Numbered from the stretch's first letter, positions 7,933 to 16,854 are shown. The stretch: 23,345 bases of DNA from UBA1413 sp964395045 (GCA_964395045.1 CAYNBE010000033.1:1-23345), one strand, 5' to 3'. A program made the numbers and translations. The notes: generated by a model not told the origin, from the sequence alone.

Positions 7933-8946
7933 CTATTCCTGCAGAATCTCTTTGAAATTGTCCGACATATAAATTTTGTCGAATCCGGAGTCGTCGGAAT
8001 AAATGAAATAGACTTCGATTTCAGGTATCTTTTTATGGATTTCCCCGCTTTTTTCAAGTCCAAGGATCATGAAAGCAGTTGCCCATGCATCGGCAGTCAT
8101 ACAATCGTCGGCGATGACTGTGGCACTTAACAGATTGTGCTGTACCGGATATCCTGTTTTTGGGTCGATCTCATGGGCAAATTTCTTCCCGTTTTCGATA
8201 TAAAAATTCCTGTAGTTTCCTGATGTAGCCATTGCCCGGTTGTTTAAACTGCATACCGTCTGTAGGTTTTCATTTGATATGAACGAATTCTCATCGGGCC
8301 GGCTGATTCCGATATTCCAAATTTCTCCCTTCGGATTGAGACCTTTTGCCACGACTTCTCCTCCAATCTCAACCAAATAATTCAAACAGCCCTTTCCTGC
8401 AAGAAAGTGCCCGATGATATCGCAGGTAAACCCTTTGGCAATGGCGCTCATGTCAAGCATCATCGCTGTATCTTTCTTCATTACTTTCCCGTTTACAAGG
8501 GAGACTTTCGAATATCCTGTTAGTTTCAGAAGGCTGTCGATCAGTGCAGGGGTCATCTGTTCTTTTTTCCTGAATCCGAATCCCCAGGCATTTACCAAAG
8601 GTGCTACCGTGATATCGAATGCCCCTCCCGATTGTTCCGATATCTCCATCGACCGGTTGAAACATTTAATAAAAAGTGAATCAAGCACCACCTCCCGGTT
8701 GGAATTGATTTTTGATATCTGGGATTCAGGATTGAAAGTTGAAAAAATCATGTTCAGCCTGTTTAGCTCCGAATCAATCTCAGCATGAAGGTCTGTTCCG
8801 CGCGGCGATTCATATACGATATGGTAAAGGGTTCCATATATTTTCCCGTCGTTGATAATGTAAGCCGAGGGATGAAAACAGGAAGGTAAAGTAAAAAAGA
8901 AAGCTATTGCCGCCAGAATGGGCAAAAAACGGATTGGCTTTTTCAT
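7933..8946 (-). CDS. apbE: FAD:protein FMN transferase lipoprotein (ApbE)
   Basis: Transfers FMN from FAD onto a threonine or serine of target proteins, usually extracytoplasmic domains of NQR/RNF complexes or reductases. From ATG 8946 the 337-residue protein opens with a signal peptide and lipobox (FTLPSC, Cys23), so it should be a membrane-anchored lipoprotein. Family motifs: LDMSAIAKGF (164-173), IGGEV (194-198), TSGNYRNF (241-248), HEIDPKTGYP (258-267) and the metal-binding TADAWATA (284-291). The open frame extends to 9012, but that would bury the signal peptide and overlap the upstream gene. It follows the PKD/propeller gene by 7 bases on the same strand, so it is probably co-transcribed with it. 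No NQR or RNF gene is in the window; its target is unknown. Confidence 0.93.
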   Translation of the reverse strand: MKKPIRFLPILAAIAFFFTLPSCFHPSAYIINDGKIYGTLYHIVYESPRGTDLHAEIDSELNRLNMIFSTFNPESQISKINSNREVVLDSLFIKCFNRSMEISEQSGGAFDITVAPLVNAWGFGFRKKEQMTPALIDSLLKLTGYSKVSLVNGKVMKKDTAMMLDMSAIAKGFTCDIIGHFLAGKGCLNYLVEIGGEVVAKGLNPKGEIWNIGISRPDENSFISNENLQTVCSLNNRAMATSGNYRNFYIENGKKFAHEIDPKTGYPVQHNLLSATVIADDCMTADAWATAFMILGLEKSGEIHKKIPEIEVYFIYSDDSGFDKIYMSDNFKEILQE

Positions 8947-8953
8947 ACGTTCA

Positions 8954-11900
8954 TCAGTTATTTTCCTGGTCATTGTATCTTCCCATCCTGTCGGTCTTGA
9001 TGAGGATGGCATCCAGATCGCCTGTGATTCTCTCGGATCCTGTGATCACCAGGCTGCCGTCGGATTCCCTGAGGAGTGCGGTTCCAAACTGGTCACCGGG
9101 CCTTTTGATCTCCTCTTTACGGAGAAGAACGGAGCCTGCCTTGTCGATCCATAACAGAGCAATATCGCTGTCGGTTCCGTTATATACATGGCTTAAAAGG
9201 ATAAAACCCTCTTCTGTTTCAAGTAGCCTGGGAGGGAACAATTTGAAATCGGACGACCTCATCAATCCGACAAGATCAATTTCGCAATTCATGGGGTTGA
9301 TCTCCCTGTCAACAAGTTTCAGGCTTAATTCATAAAAGTCGGGATTGACCGGGCTTTCCCTTGCTGCCAGTACCTCAAAGTTGCCCGAAGGCAACTCAAT
9401 AAGGTCGCATCCAGTTAGTTTTTGTCTGGCCCTCATGGGGTGGATTTTCCCGGTACCATCCGAACCCACCATTCCCAGCATCATTTCTCCCGGAGAGTTG
9501 ATATCCTGCTGGTACCCCCCGATTACGGCAAATTCTCCACTGCGCGTGGCGATCACCTGGTTTGCTGTTTTGAACCCGACGTATTTGAATGTTTTTCCCC
9601 TTGCAACCATAGGTTTCCCTGAAATTTCGGCTTTTTGAAACCATATATTGCATTCACCGGCGTCATTGACCAGATTGGCTACTATTCCGATCTCATCTCC
9701 TTTTTCTGAAACAGCTGCATGAAGGTTTGTAAACTTGTATCCGGGATCAAAGACGTTGCTGTATACCATCACAGGATTCCCCGGATTCATTTTTTTGTCT
9801 GCCACTTGAACAATCAGGTCTCCCGGATGGTTGATGCCGGCCAGGACATACCCCTTGTTGCCTGGAAAGGCAACAAGATCGTACATGCTGCTGTTCAGCT
9901 TTTTCTCCGTAAAACGGTCTCCTTTCCGGTCGAACATCACAATTGTTGATCCGGTTTTTTGCTCGTTTATCAGGGCAGCGTACTCGCCTTCACCGGTTTG
10001 CACCAGGCTTGTGGCTACCTCATCTACACCCCTCTTACCGAATGTTTTGAGGAATGTAACATACTTTTCCGATATGGTGATCTCTTTGATAGAGACGTGT
10101 GATTTTCCGGATCTTGAACTTTTTGCTTCGAGTGTGATGGTATAGGTGCCCGGTTTTTCGTAACGGTGCACCGGATTGGTTCCTGTAGATTCGTTGACCG
10201 GGGATCTGCTGTCACCGAATGACCATTTGTAAGTATCCGCATGCACAGATAAATTGGTGAAAGCAACATCGAGTGGTGCAAACTGGCCGCTGAACGCAAA
10301 AGAAAAATCGGCAACAGGGGACAATACCGGTTCCTGGATGGTTACCTGCATTTCAGCCTCATGTCTTTGCCCGGTGGATGTCTCCGATGCAGTTAGCTTC
10401 ACTGTATATTTCCCGGGTTTTATATAGGTATGTAACGGATTGGTTTCCGTTGAAACATTTTTATCTCCTGACCCGGGATCTCCGAAATCCCATCTGTAGG
10501 CTACCGCATTTTCCGAATGATTCGAAAAACTGATAGTAGCCGGTCCGATTACATTGTTGTTCTCAATGGTGAATCTTGCAACCGGAGGGCTCGGTGGTGC
10601 CACAATGGTGACATAGTCGGTGAAAACATGTGAACTGCCCTTGTTGTTGAAAGCAGTAAGCTTTACTTCATATCGGCCGGGTATGGCGTAGGTATGAACC
10701 GGATTGGAGTCGGTCGATTGATTGACTGCACCTGAAGATGGGTCCCCGAAGTTCCAGGTATAGCCGGTGGCATTTGCCGAGGTATTTGTAAAGCGGATAT
10801 TTGCCGGGCTGTAAACATTGTTGTTCTCGATGATAAACCTGGCCACAGGCAATATTTCAGGTTCGGTGATTACCACCTTCTCTGTCCAGGTGGAAGTATT
10901 TCCTGAATTGTTCTTAGCAGTCAGGGTTACCTGATATGTCCCGGGTGAAGCATAAATATGGGAAGGATGCAATTCGGCAGAGACATTTCCGGCGGAGGCG
11001 GGATCTCCGAAGTTCCAGGAGTATTCCACGGCGTTCGATGAAGTATTCCGGAACCTCACATTGGCAGGTGAGGGCAATTGGTTGTTTTCAACTGAAAATT
11101 TTGCGACCGGTGGTTTTTCAGGTTCAACAACAATAACATCAGCCGACCAGGTGCTGATGGCCCCTTCATTGTTCTTCGCTGTAAGGACTGCCTTGTAATT
11201 TCCTACTTTGGTATATGTGTGGGATGGATTCTCGTCTGAGGATGTGTTCCTCGAAGAAGATACATCCCCGAAATTCCATGAATAACTGGTGGCATTGGTT
11301 GATGTGTTTCTGAAACGGATAAGAGCCGGGGCGATCGCATTGTTGTTCTCAACTGTAAATCCGGCAACAGGAAGTTTTGGTGTCTCTTTTATAACTACTT
11401 CTTGCGTAAAAACGTCCTGATTTCCCGAAGGCCCTTTTGCTGTCAGTTTCACAGAATACCGTCCCGGTTTTAGATATCGGTGGGTTGGGTTGGCCTCTGA
11501 AGAGGTATTGTCGCCTGAGTCATGATCTCCGAAATCCCAGTTGTATCCGGATGCGTTGGCTGACGCATTTCTGAACCTGACAATAACGGGGGCTGTTTCA
11601 TTGTTATTTTCAATCGAAAATTGTGCCCTGACCGGTTTAACGGCTTCTGTGACCGTCACATTCTGTATTATGGTACTCATAGCACCTGCGCTGTTCCTGG
11701 CGGTAAGTGAAACCTTGTAATATCCTGCTTTTCCATATGTGTGGGAAGGATTCAACTCAGAGGATTTGTTGGAGGTACCTGAACCGGGGTCCCCGAAATC
11801 CCAGGTATAGCCTGTTGAATAGAGTGAAGAGTTTGTAAAGCTGATGGTCGCAGGAGCAGGGGAATGGTCGTTGTTGACCGAAAAGGAAGCAACCGGTGGT

Positions 11901-13312
11901 TTAGCAGCCTCCAGAACATTTACATAATCGATGAACTGGTCCGATTGGTTTGTTTTGCTGCTGAAAGCCTTCAGTACCACTGCATACTTTCCGGGAATTG
12001 TATAATTGTGTATCGGAGATTTGTCGGATGAAGTGTTCTTTGCACCGGATTCCGGGTCTCCGAAGTCCCAGGTAAATAGATCTGCATCGGTTGATGTATT
12101 TGTAAAACTGACTGTAACAGGTCCGATTGCATTGTTATTGGTGATTTTGAATCCCGCCACAGGTGGTTTCGGTGGACCGAGCACCATGACGAATTCACTG
12201 AAGCGGTGCGTTTTTCCAGTTTGTGAAGCCGTTGCAGTGAGAACGACCTCATATTTGCCTTCTTTCTGGTAAATATGGACAGGGTCGGTATCGGATGAAG
12301 TGTTGGCTGCCCCTGAACCGGGATCCCCGAAATTCCATTTGTAACTATCGGAGTTTGTGGATGTATTCTTGAATTGTACAATGGCAGGTGCGCTTTCCTG
12401 AGAAAGGGAGAATACAAACCCGGCAACAGGATTCACCGGAACCTGCAGAGTCACTTCTTTTTTGATTTTGTCAGTCAGACCGCTGACCAGGCTTTTTGCT
12501 GTAAGCTCCACAACATAGGTGCCTGCCTTCTTATATTTGTAAACCGGATTGGGCTTATCGGAGGTATTGTTTTTAGCCCCTGCAGCCGGATCCCCGAAAT
12601 TCCAGGTAACAACCTCCCCGTTTTTGGAGGTATTTTGGAATTTCACCTCGTAAGGTGGCTTGTTCCCGGTGACAGTAAAGCTAAAATCGGCAACAGTGGG
12701 CTCATGTTCCTTAACCTCTACTGTGTTGTAGCTGATTCCTTCCAATCCGAGCAGCGAATTTCTTCCAATGAGGGTGATATTGTAAATTCCCGCCCGTTCA
12801 TAAACATGGACCGGTTCTTTTTCGGTAGAATAGTTATGAATCCCTGATTGTGGATCATTAAAATCCCATTTGTATTCATTCACGTTGGATGAACCGTTCG
12901 ATACCCTTACTTCACAGGGAGCAAATCCGTTGTTGCTTTTCGAGACAATGTTGAAATATACTCTGGGTTCATCCACCTTATAAGCAAAGAGACTGACAGA
13001 TACTTTCCTGATGTCCTCGCTGAAGTCATTTGTATAGTACCAGGTAATGGCTTTTTCCATTCCCGGTTCCACTTTGTTCCCGTAATCTCCAAACATCGAA
13101 TTGGCCTGTACTGCTTTACCATTGTAGGTGACAATCAGGATGATGCTGTAATACGGAGCCCCGTCAAGGGCAGGAGCATCGTAAGTAATCAGCATTTTAT
13201 CATCAGATATCTCCGTTTTTACATTGGTGGCATAATTCTTCTGGCCATAACCGTCAGGTTTACCCAGAAAAAGAAAGATCGCCGTCAATCCGACAGAAAG
13301 AATGAACTTCAT
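8954..13312 (-). CDS. Secreted multi-PKD (11 repeats) protein with C-terminal beta-propeller
   Basis: 1452 residues. Order: Sec signal peptide (about 1-23); an N-terminal beta domain (about 27-116) with SMFGDYGNKVEPGMEKAITW, resembling a domain often found in Bacteroidota surface proteins; 11 PKD domains (about 117-1083); then a repeat region (1084-1452). PKD cores W-x-F-x-D lie at residues 147, 235, 324, 413, 502, 590, 677, 764, 851, 939 and 1028, a period of 87-89. The C-terminal part shows seven units of the type 'D-x-hydrophobic...GxhxhxGxx...h-h-h-K', ending DAILIKTDRMG, which I read as a seven-bladed beta-propeller. No type IX sorting domain is visible. PKD and propeller domains usually bind proteins or glycans at the surface. 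It follows tssF by 54 bases on the same strand; a T6SS role is possible but inferred. Confidence 0.92.
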   Translation of the reverse strand: MKFILSVGLTAIFLFLGKPDGYGQKNYATNVKTEISDDKMLITYDAPALDGAPYYSIILIVTYNGKAVQANSMFGDYGNKVEPGMEKAITWYYTNDFSEDIRKVSVSLFAYKVDEPRVYFNIVSKSNNGFAPCEVRVSNGSSNVNEYKWDFNDPQSGIHNYSTEKEPVHVYERAGIYNITLIGRNSLLGLEGISYNTVEVKEHEPTVADFSFTVTGNKPPYEVKFQNTSKNGEVVTWNFGDPAAGAKNNTSDKPNPVYKYKKAGTYVVELTAKSLVSGLTDKIKKEVTLQVPVNPVAGFVFSLSQESAPAIVQFKNTSTNSDSYKWNFGDPGSGAANTSSDTDPVHIYQKEGKYEVVLTATASQTGKTHRFSEFVMVLGPPKPPVAGFKITNNNAIGPVTVSFTNTSTDADLFTWDFGDPESGAKNTSSDKSPIHNYTIPGKYAVVLKAFSSKTNQSDQFIDYVNVLEAAKPPVASFSVNNDHSPAPATISFTNSSLYSTGYTWDFGDPGSGTSNKSSELNPSHTYGKAGYYKVSLTARNSAGAMSTIIQNVTVTEAVKPVRAQFSIENNNETAPVIVRFRNASANASGYNWDFGDHDSGDNTSSEANPTHRYLKPGRYSVKLTAKGPSGNQDVFTQEVVIKETPKLPVAGFTVENNNAIAPALIRFRNTSTNATSYSWNFGDVSSSRNTSSDENPSHTYTKVGNYKAVLTAKNNEGAISTWSADVIVVEPEKPPVAKFSVENNQLPSPANVRFRNTSSNAVEYSWNFGDPASAGNVSAELHPSHIYASPGTYQVTLTAKNNSGNTSTWTEKVVITEPEILPVARFIIENNNVYSPANIRFTNTSANATGYTWNFGDPSSGAVNQSTDSNPVHTYAIPGRYEVKLTAFNNKGSSHVFTDYVTIVAPPSPPVARFTIENNNVIGPATISFSNHSENAVAYRWDFGDPGSGDKNVSTETNPLHTYIKPGKYTVKLTASETSTGQRHEAEMQVTIQEPVLSPVADFSFAFSGQFAPLDVAFTNLSVHADTYKWSFGDSRSPVNESTGTNPVHRYEKPGTYTITLEAKSSRSGKSHVSIKEITISEKYVTFLKTFGKRGVDEVATSLVQTGEGEYAALINEQKTGSTIVMFDRKGDRFTEKKLNSSMYDLVAFPGNKGYVLAGINHPGDLIVQVADKKMNPGNPVMVYSNVFDPGYKFTNLHAAVSEKGDEIGIVANLVNDAGECNIWFQKAEISGKPMVARGKTFKYVGFKTANQVIATRSGEFAVIGGYQQDINSPGEMMLGMVGSDGTGKIHPMRARQKLTGCDLIELPSGNFEVLAARESPVNPDFYELSLKLVDREINPMNCEIDLVGLMRSSDFKLFPPRLLETEEGFILLSHVYNGTDSDIALLWIDKAGSVLLRKEEIKRPGDQFGTALLRESDGSLVITGSERITGDLDAILIKTDRMGRYNDQENN
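9330..10062 (-). other. Region encoding most of the C-terminal beta-propeller blades
   Basis: Part of the PKD protein gene. Seven approximate blades can be read in the protein, at residues 1090-1130, 1143-1174, 1192-1230, 1246-1288, 1299-1340, 1354-1395 and 1406-1444. The best defined is the last (DQFGTALL..DGSLVITGS..DLDAILIKTD). This entry covers the middle of the domain; the full domain runs about 8957-10063. The fold is inferred from the repeat pattern only. Confidence 0.5.
10064..12964 (-). repeat. Array of 11 PKD-domain repeats, about 264 bases per unit
   Basis: In-frame tandem repeats inside the large secreted protein. Each unit has the shape P-V-A-x-F...(EN)NN...P..I.F.NTS.N...Y.W.FGD P.SG..N.S....NP.H.Y...G.Y.V.LTA, and unit lengths vary by at most two residues. 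Units 6-10 are the most alike in protein sequence (ENNN and FxNxS phrases recur). At the DNA level the copies share only short phrases, so the duplications are not recent. Confidence 0.88.
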
Positions 13313-13336
13313 AATGCATTATGATTAAGTGGCAAT

Positions 13337-13344
13337 CAAATTTA
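13337..13344 (-). promoter_or_regulatory. Putative -7 element between tssF and the PKD protein gene
   Basis: The minus strand reads TAAATTTG, a full match to TAnnTTTG, 24 bases before the PKD protein ATG at 13312 and inside the 54-base gap after tssF. The PKD protein and apbE may therefore have a promoter of their own besides read-through from the tss genes. No clear -33 box. Confidence 0.4.
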
Positions 13345-13366
13345 CAAAATATGTTCCAAAATTGCT

Positions 13367-15229
13367 TCAGGACACAAATATCCTGAAAGGGAGCAGGTTT
13401 ACCGATTCATTTTTCAGAATCACCTTCAGACTTTCTGTCTTTTGCAACAGATCTTCTTCTGTGAAGGGATGAAGCTTATTTAAAGTAAGATAGATGTCAA
13501 GAGACCGTGACATTCCTTTCCGGGGTGAAGGATCCAAGCAAACTCCCTTTTTTATTTCCACCCGGCTCAGATCATTCCCGAAATGTTCGAAGCAGAGGGC
13601 TTTGATATCTTCAACGGTTACAATCCGGCCTTTTGAAAGCAGTGCACGCCGCAATTTGTTCATTTTATCTTCCTTTGACAATTGCTGCCTTCCCCCGATA
13701 GTGTTCGTAACTAGTGCAACGCTTCCGTTTTCGATTTCAGAGCCTTTGTGAACCTCCATCCGGGAATCAGCTCTGATATTATTGGCGAGTTCACCGCAAG
13801 TTGACCAGAACTGCACAAACACTCTTTCATAATTGGCCCTGCAGTTCAGCATCAGATAAGGTTTGCTGTCGTTTCTGAGGTTGGCTGCATCAAGCCTTTG
13901 TTTCATCCGGGTTATGATCTGGTCCAATTGCTTCAGCTCCGATGAAACCAAATCGGTTCCCAGCATGGCAAACGCAGCCCTTTCATCCCTGACAAGTTCG
14001 GTAAGATGGAGAAGGGCCTCTGCGGCATCCCGTGAATCAAACCGGGCCACTCCCCCCTGCCTGATCCAGTAACCCTCTTCTCCGTCAGCCTCGTTACTAT
14101 ACGAATGCAGCGATTTGTAAACGGTTCCTTTTGAATCGGTCACATTCCGAATATCGAAAAAAAGATCGTCGGTATGGAGAGGAATGATATTGATCCCTTG
14201 TGTCATCGTTTGGGTAAATTCTTTTAACTCCCTGTTTATTACCGGAAAGCAGTTGATGGAAACGGTCAGGTCGCTAAATACTTCAGAAGGTACTGGCTGG
14301 AACAACTCAGCCTCGATCCAAAGAATATCGGAAGGAATTGATTTCAGGATGAACGAAGGAAACCTCTTCCTGAAATCGGCAGGAAGTGAACCTGCCTCTG
14401 CAAGGCTTTTCAGATAATATTCTCCTTTTCCGGCTGTCATGAAACGGCGTTGATAATAATCGGTGACAAACCGGCATGTCTTATAGGAAATGTCATTTTC
14501 CAGCCTTAACATTTCCATCAGGGCATTTCTCCCTTCCGGAGGTTCGGTTTCAAGGCCTTGCCTGAAAATGATTTCCCTGTTATTGATACTCCATCTCGCT
14601 GAAGAAAGCAGAGAATAAAACCTCTCTTCACTCTGCTTGTTTTTTATCTCAAACAGGATGGAAAGACCGTCCAGTTTTTCAATCAGATGTTCAAATTTCA
14701 ACCCGATGAAAATTTTTGAATAGTCGGAAATACTCCCGGTTTCGGTTGTCCCCACTGGTTCTTTCACCTGGTCAGAAATCTCGTACAACTGGTTGCCCAT
14801 GCTGATGTATTTCAACTCGCCCTTGAACAATGTAACTTCAGAAACGGGAGTGAAAAAAACAGCTTTGTTCTCATACACTGTCTCTTTGTTGACTGTTCTG
14901 GGTACTTTCCGGATATACGAAAACTGGTAATTTTCACTAATAGTAACCTGTGGTTGCGAAGGCCTCGCCCTCGCAATGGCATGAGCAGGAAACTGGGTGA
15001 AAATATGCTGGCTGAACAGGAGTTCATACAGCTTTTCAATAATACGTGCGTCGGTTTTTTTTATTTCTGTGGCAATACCATGAAGTTCTTCTGCCATCGC
15101 CCCAAAAATCATACCTACAATCGGATCAAATGTATTGATGTCCTGGGTATCGGAAAATCCCCACAATCCGGATGCTGTTCTGATCATCCTGCTCCTGATG
15201 GCTTCTTTCGAATCTGTCAGCATAAACAT
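13367..15229 (-). CDS. tssF: Type VI secretion system baseplate protein TssF
   Basis: Main wedge subunit of the T6SS baseplate, acting with TssG, TssE and TssK in the cytoplasm under the sheath. The 620 residues are close to the family's usual length. The N terminus (IRTASGLWGF, then FDPIVGMIFGAMAEEL and a long helix) is characteristic of TssF proteins of the Bacteroidota system; the 'KLYELLFSQHIFTQFPAHAIARARP' region matches the 'L...L.P..t.p.Pa.ai.q..P' pattern of TssF. The C-terminal third carries KLRRALLSKGRIVTVEDIKALCFEHFG, a gpJ/TssF-like segment. ATG 15229 is followed by a second ATG at 15223, either usable. It follows tssE by 8 bases, so the two are almost certainly co-transcribed. 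Confidence 0.88.
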   Translation of the reverse strand: MFMLTDSKEAIRSRMIRTASGLWGFSDTQDINTFDPIVGMIFGAMAEELHGIATEIKKTDARIIEKLYELLFSQHIFTQFPAHAIARARPSQPQVTISENYQFSYIRKVPRTVNKETVYENKAVFFTPVSEVTLFKGELKYISMGNQLYEISDQVKEPVGTTETGSISDYSKIFIGLKFEHLIEKLDGLSILFEIKNKQSEERFYSLLSSARWSINNREIIFRQGLETEPPEGRNALMEMLRLENDISYKTCRFVTDYYQRRFMTAGKGEYYLKSLAEAGSLPADFRKRFPSFILKSIPSDILWIEAELFQPVPSEVFSDLTVSINCFPVINRELKEFTQTMTQGINIIPLHTDDLFFDIRNVTDSKGTVYKSLHSYSNEADGEEGYWIRQGGVARFDSRDAAEALLHLTELVRDERAAFAMLGTDLVSSELKQLDQIITRMKQRLDAANLRNDSKPYLMLNCRANYERVFVQFWSTCGELANNIRADSRMEVHKGSEIENGSVALVTNTIGGRQQLSKEDKMNKLRRALLSKGRIVTVEDIKALCFEHFGNDLSRVEIKKGVCLDPSPRKGMSRSLDIYLTLNKLHPFTEEDLLQKTESLKVILKNESVNLLPFRIFVS

Positions 15230-15237
15230 GATTTGTT

Positions 15238-15666
15238 TTAATAGTATGATAGCGGACCGATAAAAAACACCTCCTGATGCACAAAGGGTTCGTTGGTTTT
15301 TTCAATCACAGCATTGATCACTATCATGATCCTGGTCTTAATTCTTTTATTCCTGATTCTGGTCGGTACTTCCATCTGTTCCAGCTGAAGGTCAACCACC
15401 ACATTCACCAGCCTTGGTTCATTGGTCCTGATGGAATTCTGAAGCGATTTTTTCAGATCGTCTTTAAACGAATGGGGATTGTAGATATTTTCAAAATCAT
15501 ATTTCCAGATGTCACATCCGAACGAAGGATTGTGCCTGACCTCCCCATATGCAGTTGTGGTTATCAGGTGTATCATGTTATGCACCGATTCTTTCAGGCT
15601 GATCCTTTGAAGGTCGGTTTTGTGTCTAACATCTCCCAGACGGAGCGGTATGTTGATAAATGACAT
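15238..15666 (-). CDS. tssE: Type VI secretion system baseplate protein TssE (gp25-like)
   Basis: Baseplate wedge protein related to T4 phage gp25, which contacts the first sheath ring and helps start sheath assembly. The 142 residues fit the family. TTAYGEVRHNPSFGCDIW (37-54) corresponds to the 'T..GE....P.FG' region and SIRTNEPRLVNVVV (78-91) contains the family's signature EPR (83-85). ATG at 15666. It lies between tssK (29 bases before) and tssF (8 bases after) in the leftward baseplate unit. Confidence 0.9.
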   Translation of the reverse strand: MSFINIPLRLGDVRHKTDLQRISLKESVHNMIHLITTTAYGEVRHNPSFGCDIWKYDFENIYNPHSFKDDLKKSLQNSIRTNEPRLVNVVVDLQLEQMEVPTRIRNKRIKTRIMIVINAVIEKTNEPFVHQEVFFIGPLSYY

Positions 15667-15695
15667 CCGTTTGGCTTCTTTGATTATTGAGTGTT

Positions 15696-16832
15696 CTAAT
15701 CAGCGAGGAAACTCCTCTTTACCGTATTTTCCTTCACGAAAATGTTGGTTTCCTTTTTCTTGCCAATGTATGCAAGCGATTCGAGTTTCGAAAATAAGGA
15801 AGTCATGATCTGGAGAAATTCACTGAATTGATCCATACTGATAGAAATCTCCCGATGATTGTATGCGAAGTTGATACAATAAACCAGCAGCTTTTCAAAA
15901 TCACCCTGTTTCAACTCAGACCAGTTGGTGAAATAGTTGATCATTTCCTCTTTTTGAGCAGCGGTATTTGAATCGATGGTATTCCGCATGACCCGTGCAA
16001 AAGTGCCGATGGTTTCGAAGAGAACCACCGGGGGCTGGTCAGGCAACAGCCACCTGATCTGGAGATTGTTGTAAGTGACATATTGGAGCAATGCTTCGGC
16101 CAGCTGTAAAACCGACAGGGCAAGCGAAGAATCCTGTCCCTTTTCCCTGATTTTGCAAATGATACTTAAAAGACTGACCTCCATTTGATTGAAAAATTTT
16201 TCAACAGCTGAATGAAAGGTCATTAGCCTGGCATGGCTTCTCAGTGTCATGGAAGCGGGAATATAATCCTCAAAAATATCCACCCTGTCAGGACGGACCT
16301 GAAGTTTTCCGATAAAGAGGGCAAATGGGATCATCCCTTTTTGAGTAATCTCATTCTCTGAAAAAAGATTTATACTGAGCGTAGGGGCAGAAAACGGAAA
16401 TCTTGGGGGCTCCTCTTCTTCACCGACAGGACCAAACGGTTCACGGTTAAATAAATCAATTATCAAAGCAACCATGACAGCTCCGTTTTCCTCCTTCCTG
16501 CTCGCTTCCATTGCTTTCGACAAATCGATCGAGAATTCAAGGGGATTGACATTTTCAAGAACCTCTATTCTGGCACCTCCCTGTGTGACTGCCCTCAGCT
16601 GAAAAACCGAGACTTTCAGAAATTTCTGGTTGTCTATCTTCATCACGACCTTGCAGGAAGAGTCAGTGCTGTTGCTTACCGGTAAAAGTCCGTAATTGTT
16701 TTCAGTCAGGAAACAGGAAACCACATCCTTGATTTTATCTTCAAAAGAGTTTTCCTGCTGGATAAAATGCTCTTTTCTGATTTTCATTCCGTTAACCCAG
16801 TTAACGTTCGGATACTTTAAAGGTACGGCCAT
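15696..16832 (-). CDS. tssK: Type VI secretion system adaptor protein TssK
   Basis: Trimeric adaptor linking the TssEFG baseplate to the membrane complex; in canonical systems its C-terminal domain contacts TssL and TssM. The opening NWVNGMKIRKEHFIQQEN (11-28) is the family's hallmark 'V.W..GM....HF..QE' stretch. At 378 residues it is shorter than proteobacterial TssK (about 440), as expected for the Bacteroidota subtype, whose partner in the membrane differs. ATG at 16832, 22 bases after tssG. The helical C-terminal domain runs from about residue 190. Confidence 0.88.
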   Translation of the reverse strand: MAVPLKYPNVNWVNGMKIRKEHFIQQENSFEDKIKDVVSCFLTENNYGLLPVSNSTDSSCKVVMKIDNQKFLKVSVFQLRAVTQGGARIEVLENVNPLEFSIDLSKAMEASRKEENGAVMVALIIDLFNREPFGPVGEEEEPPRFPFSAPTLSINLFSENEITQKGMIPFALFIGKLQVRPDRVDIFEDYIPASMTLRSHARLMTFHSAVEKFFNQMEVSLLSIICKIREKGQDSSLALSVLQLAEALLQYVTYNNLQIRWLLPDQPPVVLFETIGTFARVMRNTIDSNTAAQKEEMINYFTNWSELKQGDFEKLLVYCINFAYNHREISISMDQFSEFLQIMTSLFSKLESLAYIGKKKETNIFVKENTVKRSFLAD

Positions 16833-16854
16833 ATTTAAATATTATTAAAATCAA

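Noticed and set aside
8946..9012. Longer apbE start at 9012 overlapping the PKD protein gene
   Set aside because: It would place 22 polar residues before the lipoprotein signal peptide; ATG 8946 starts exactly at MKKPIRF and leaves a 7-base gap.
10455..12590. DPGSGA/DPESGA phrases in the PKD domains as flavinylation sites for the adjacent ApbE
   Set aside because: The motif needs S/T-G-A-T/S with a threonine or serine acceptor; here the fourth residue is A, K or V, and the phrase is part of the ordinary PKD loop of Bacteroidota proteins.
10064..12964. Regular repeats of about 264 bases as a possible CRISPR or satellite array
   Set aside because: The period, the intact reading frame and the W-x-F-x-D cores explain them as PKD domains; there are no short identical repeats with unique spacers.
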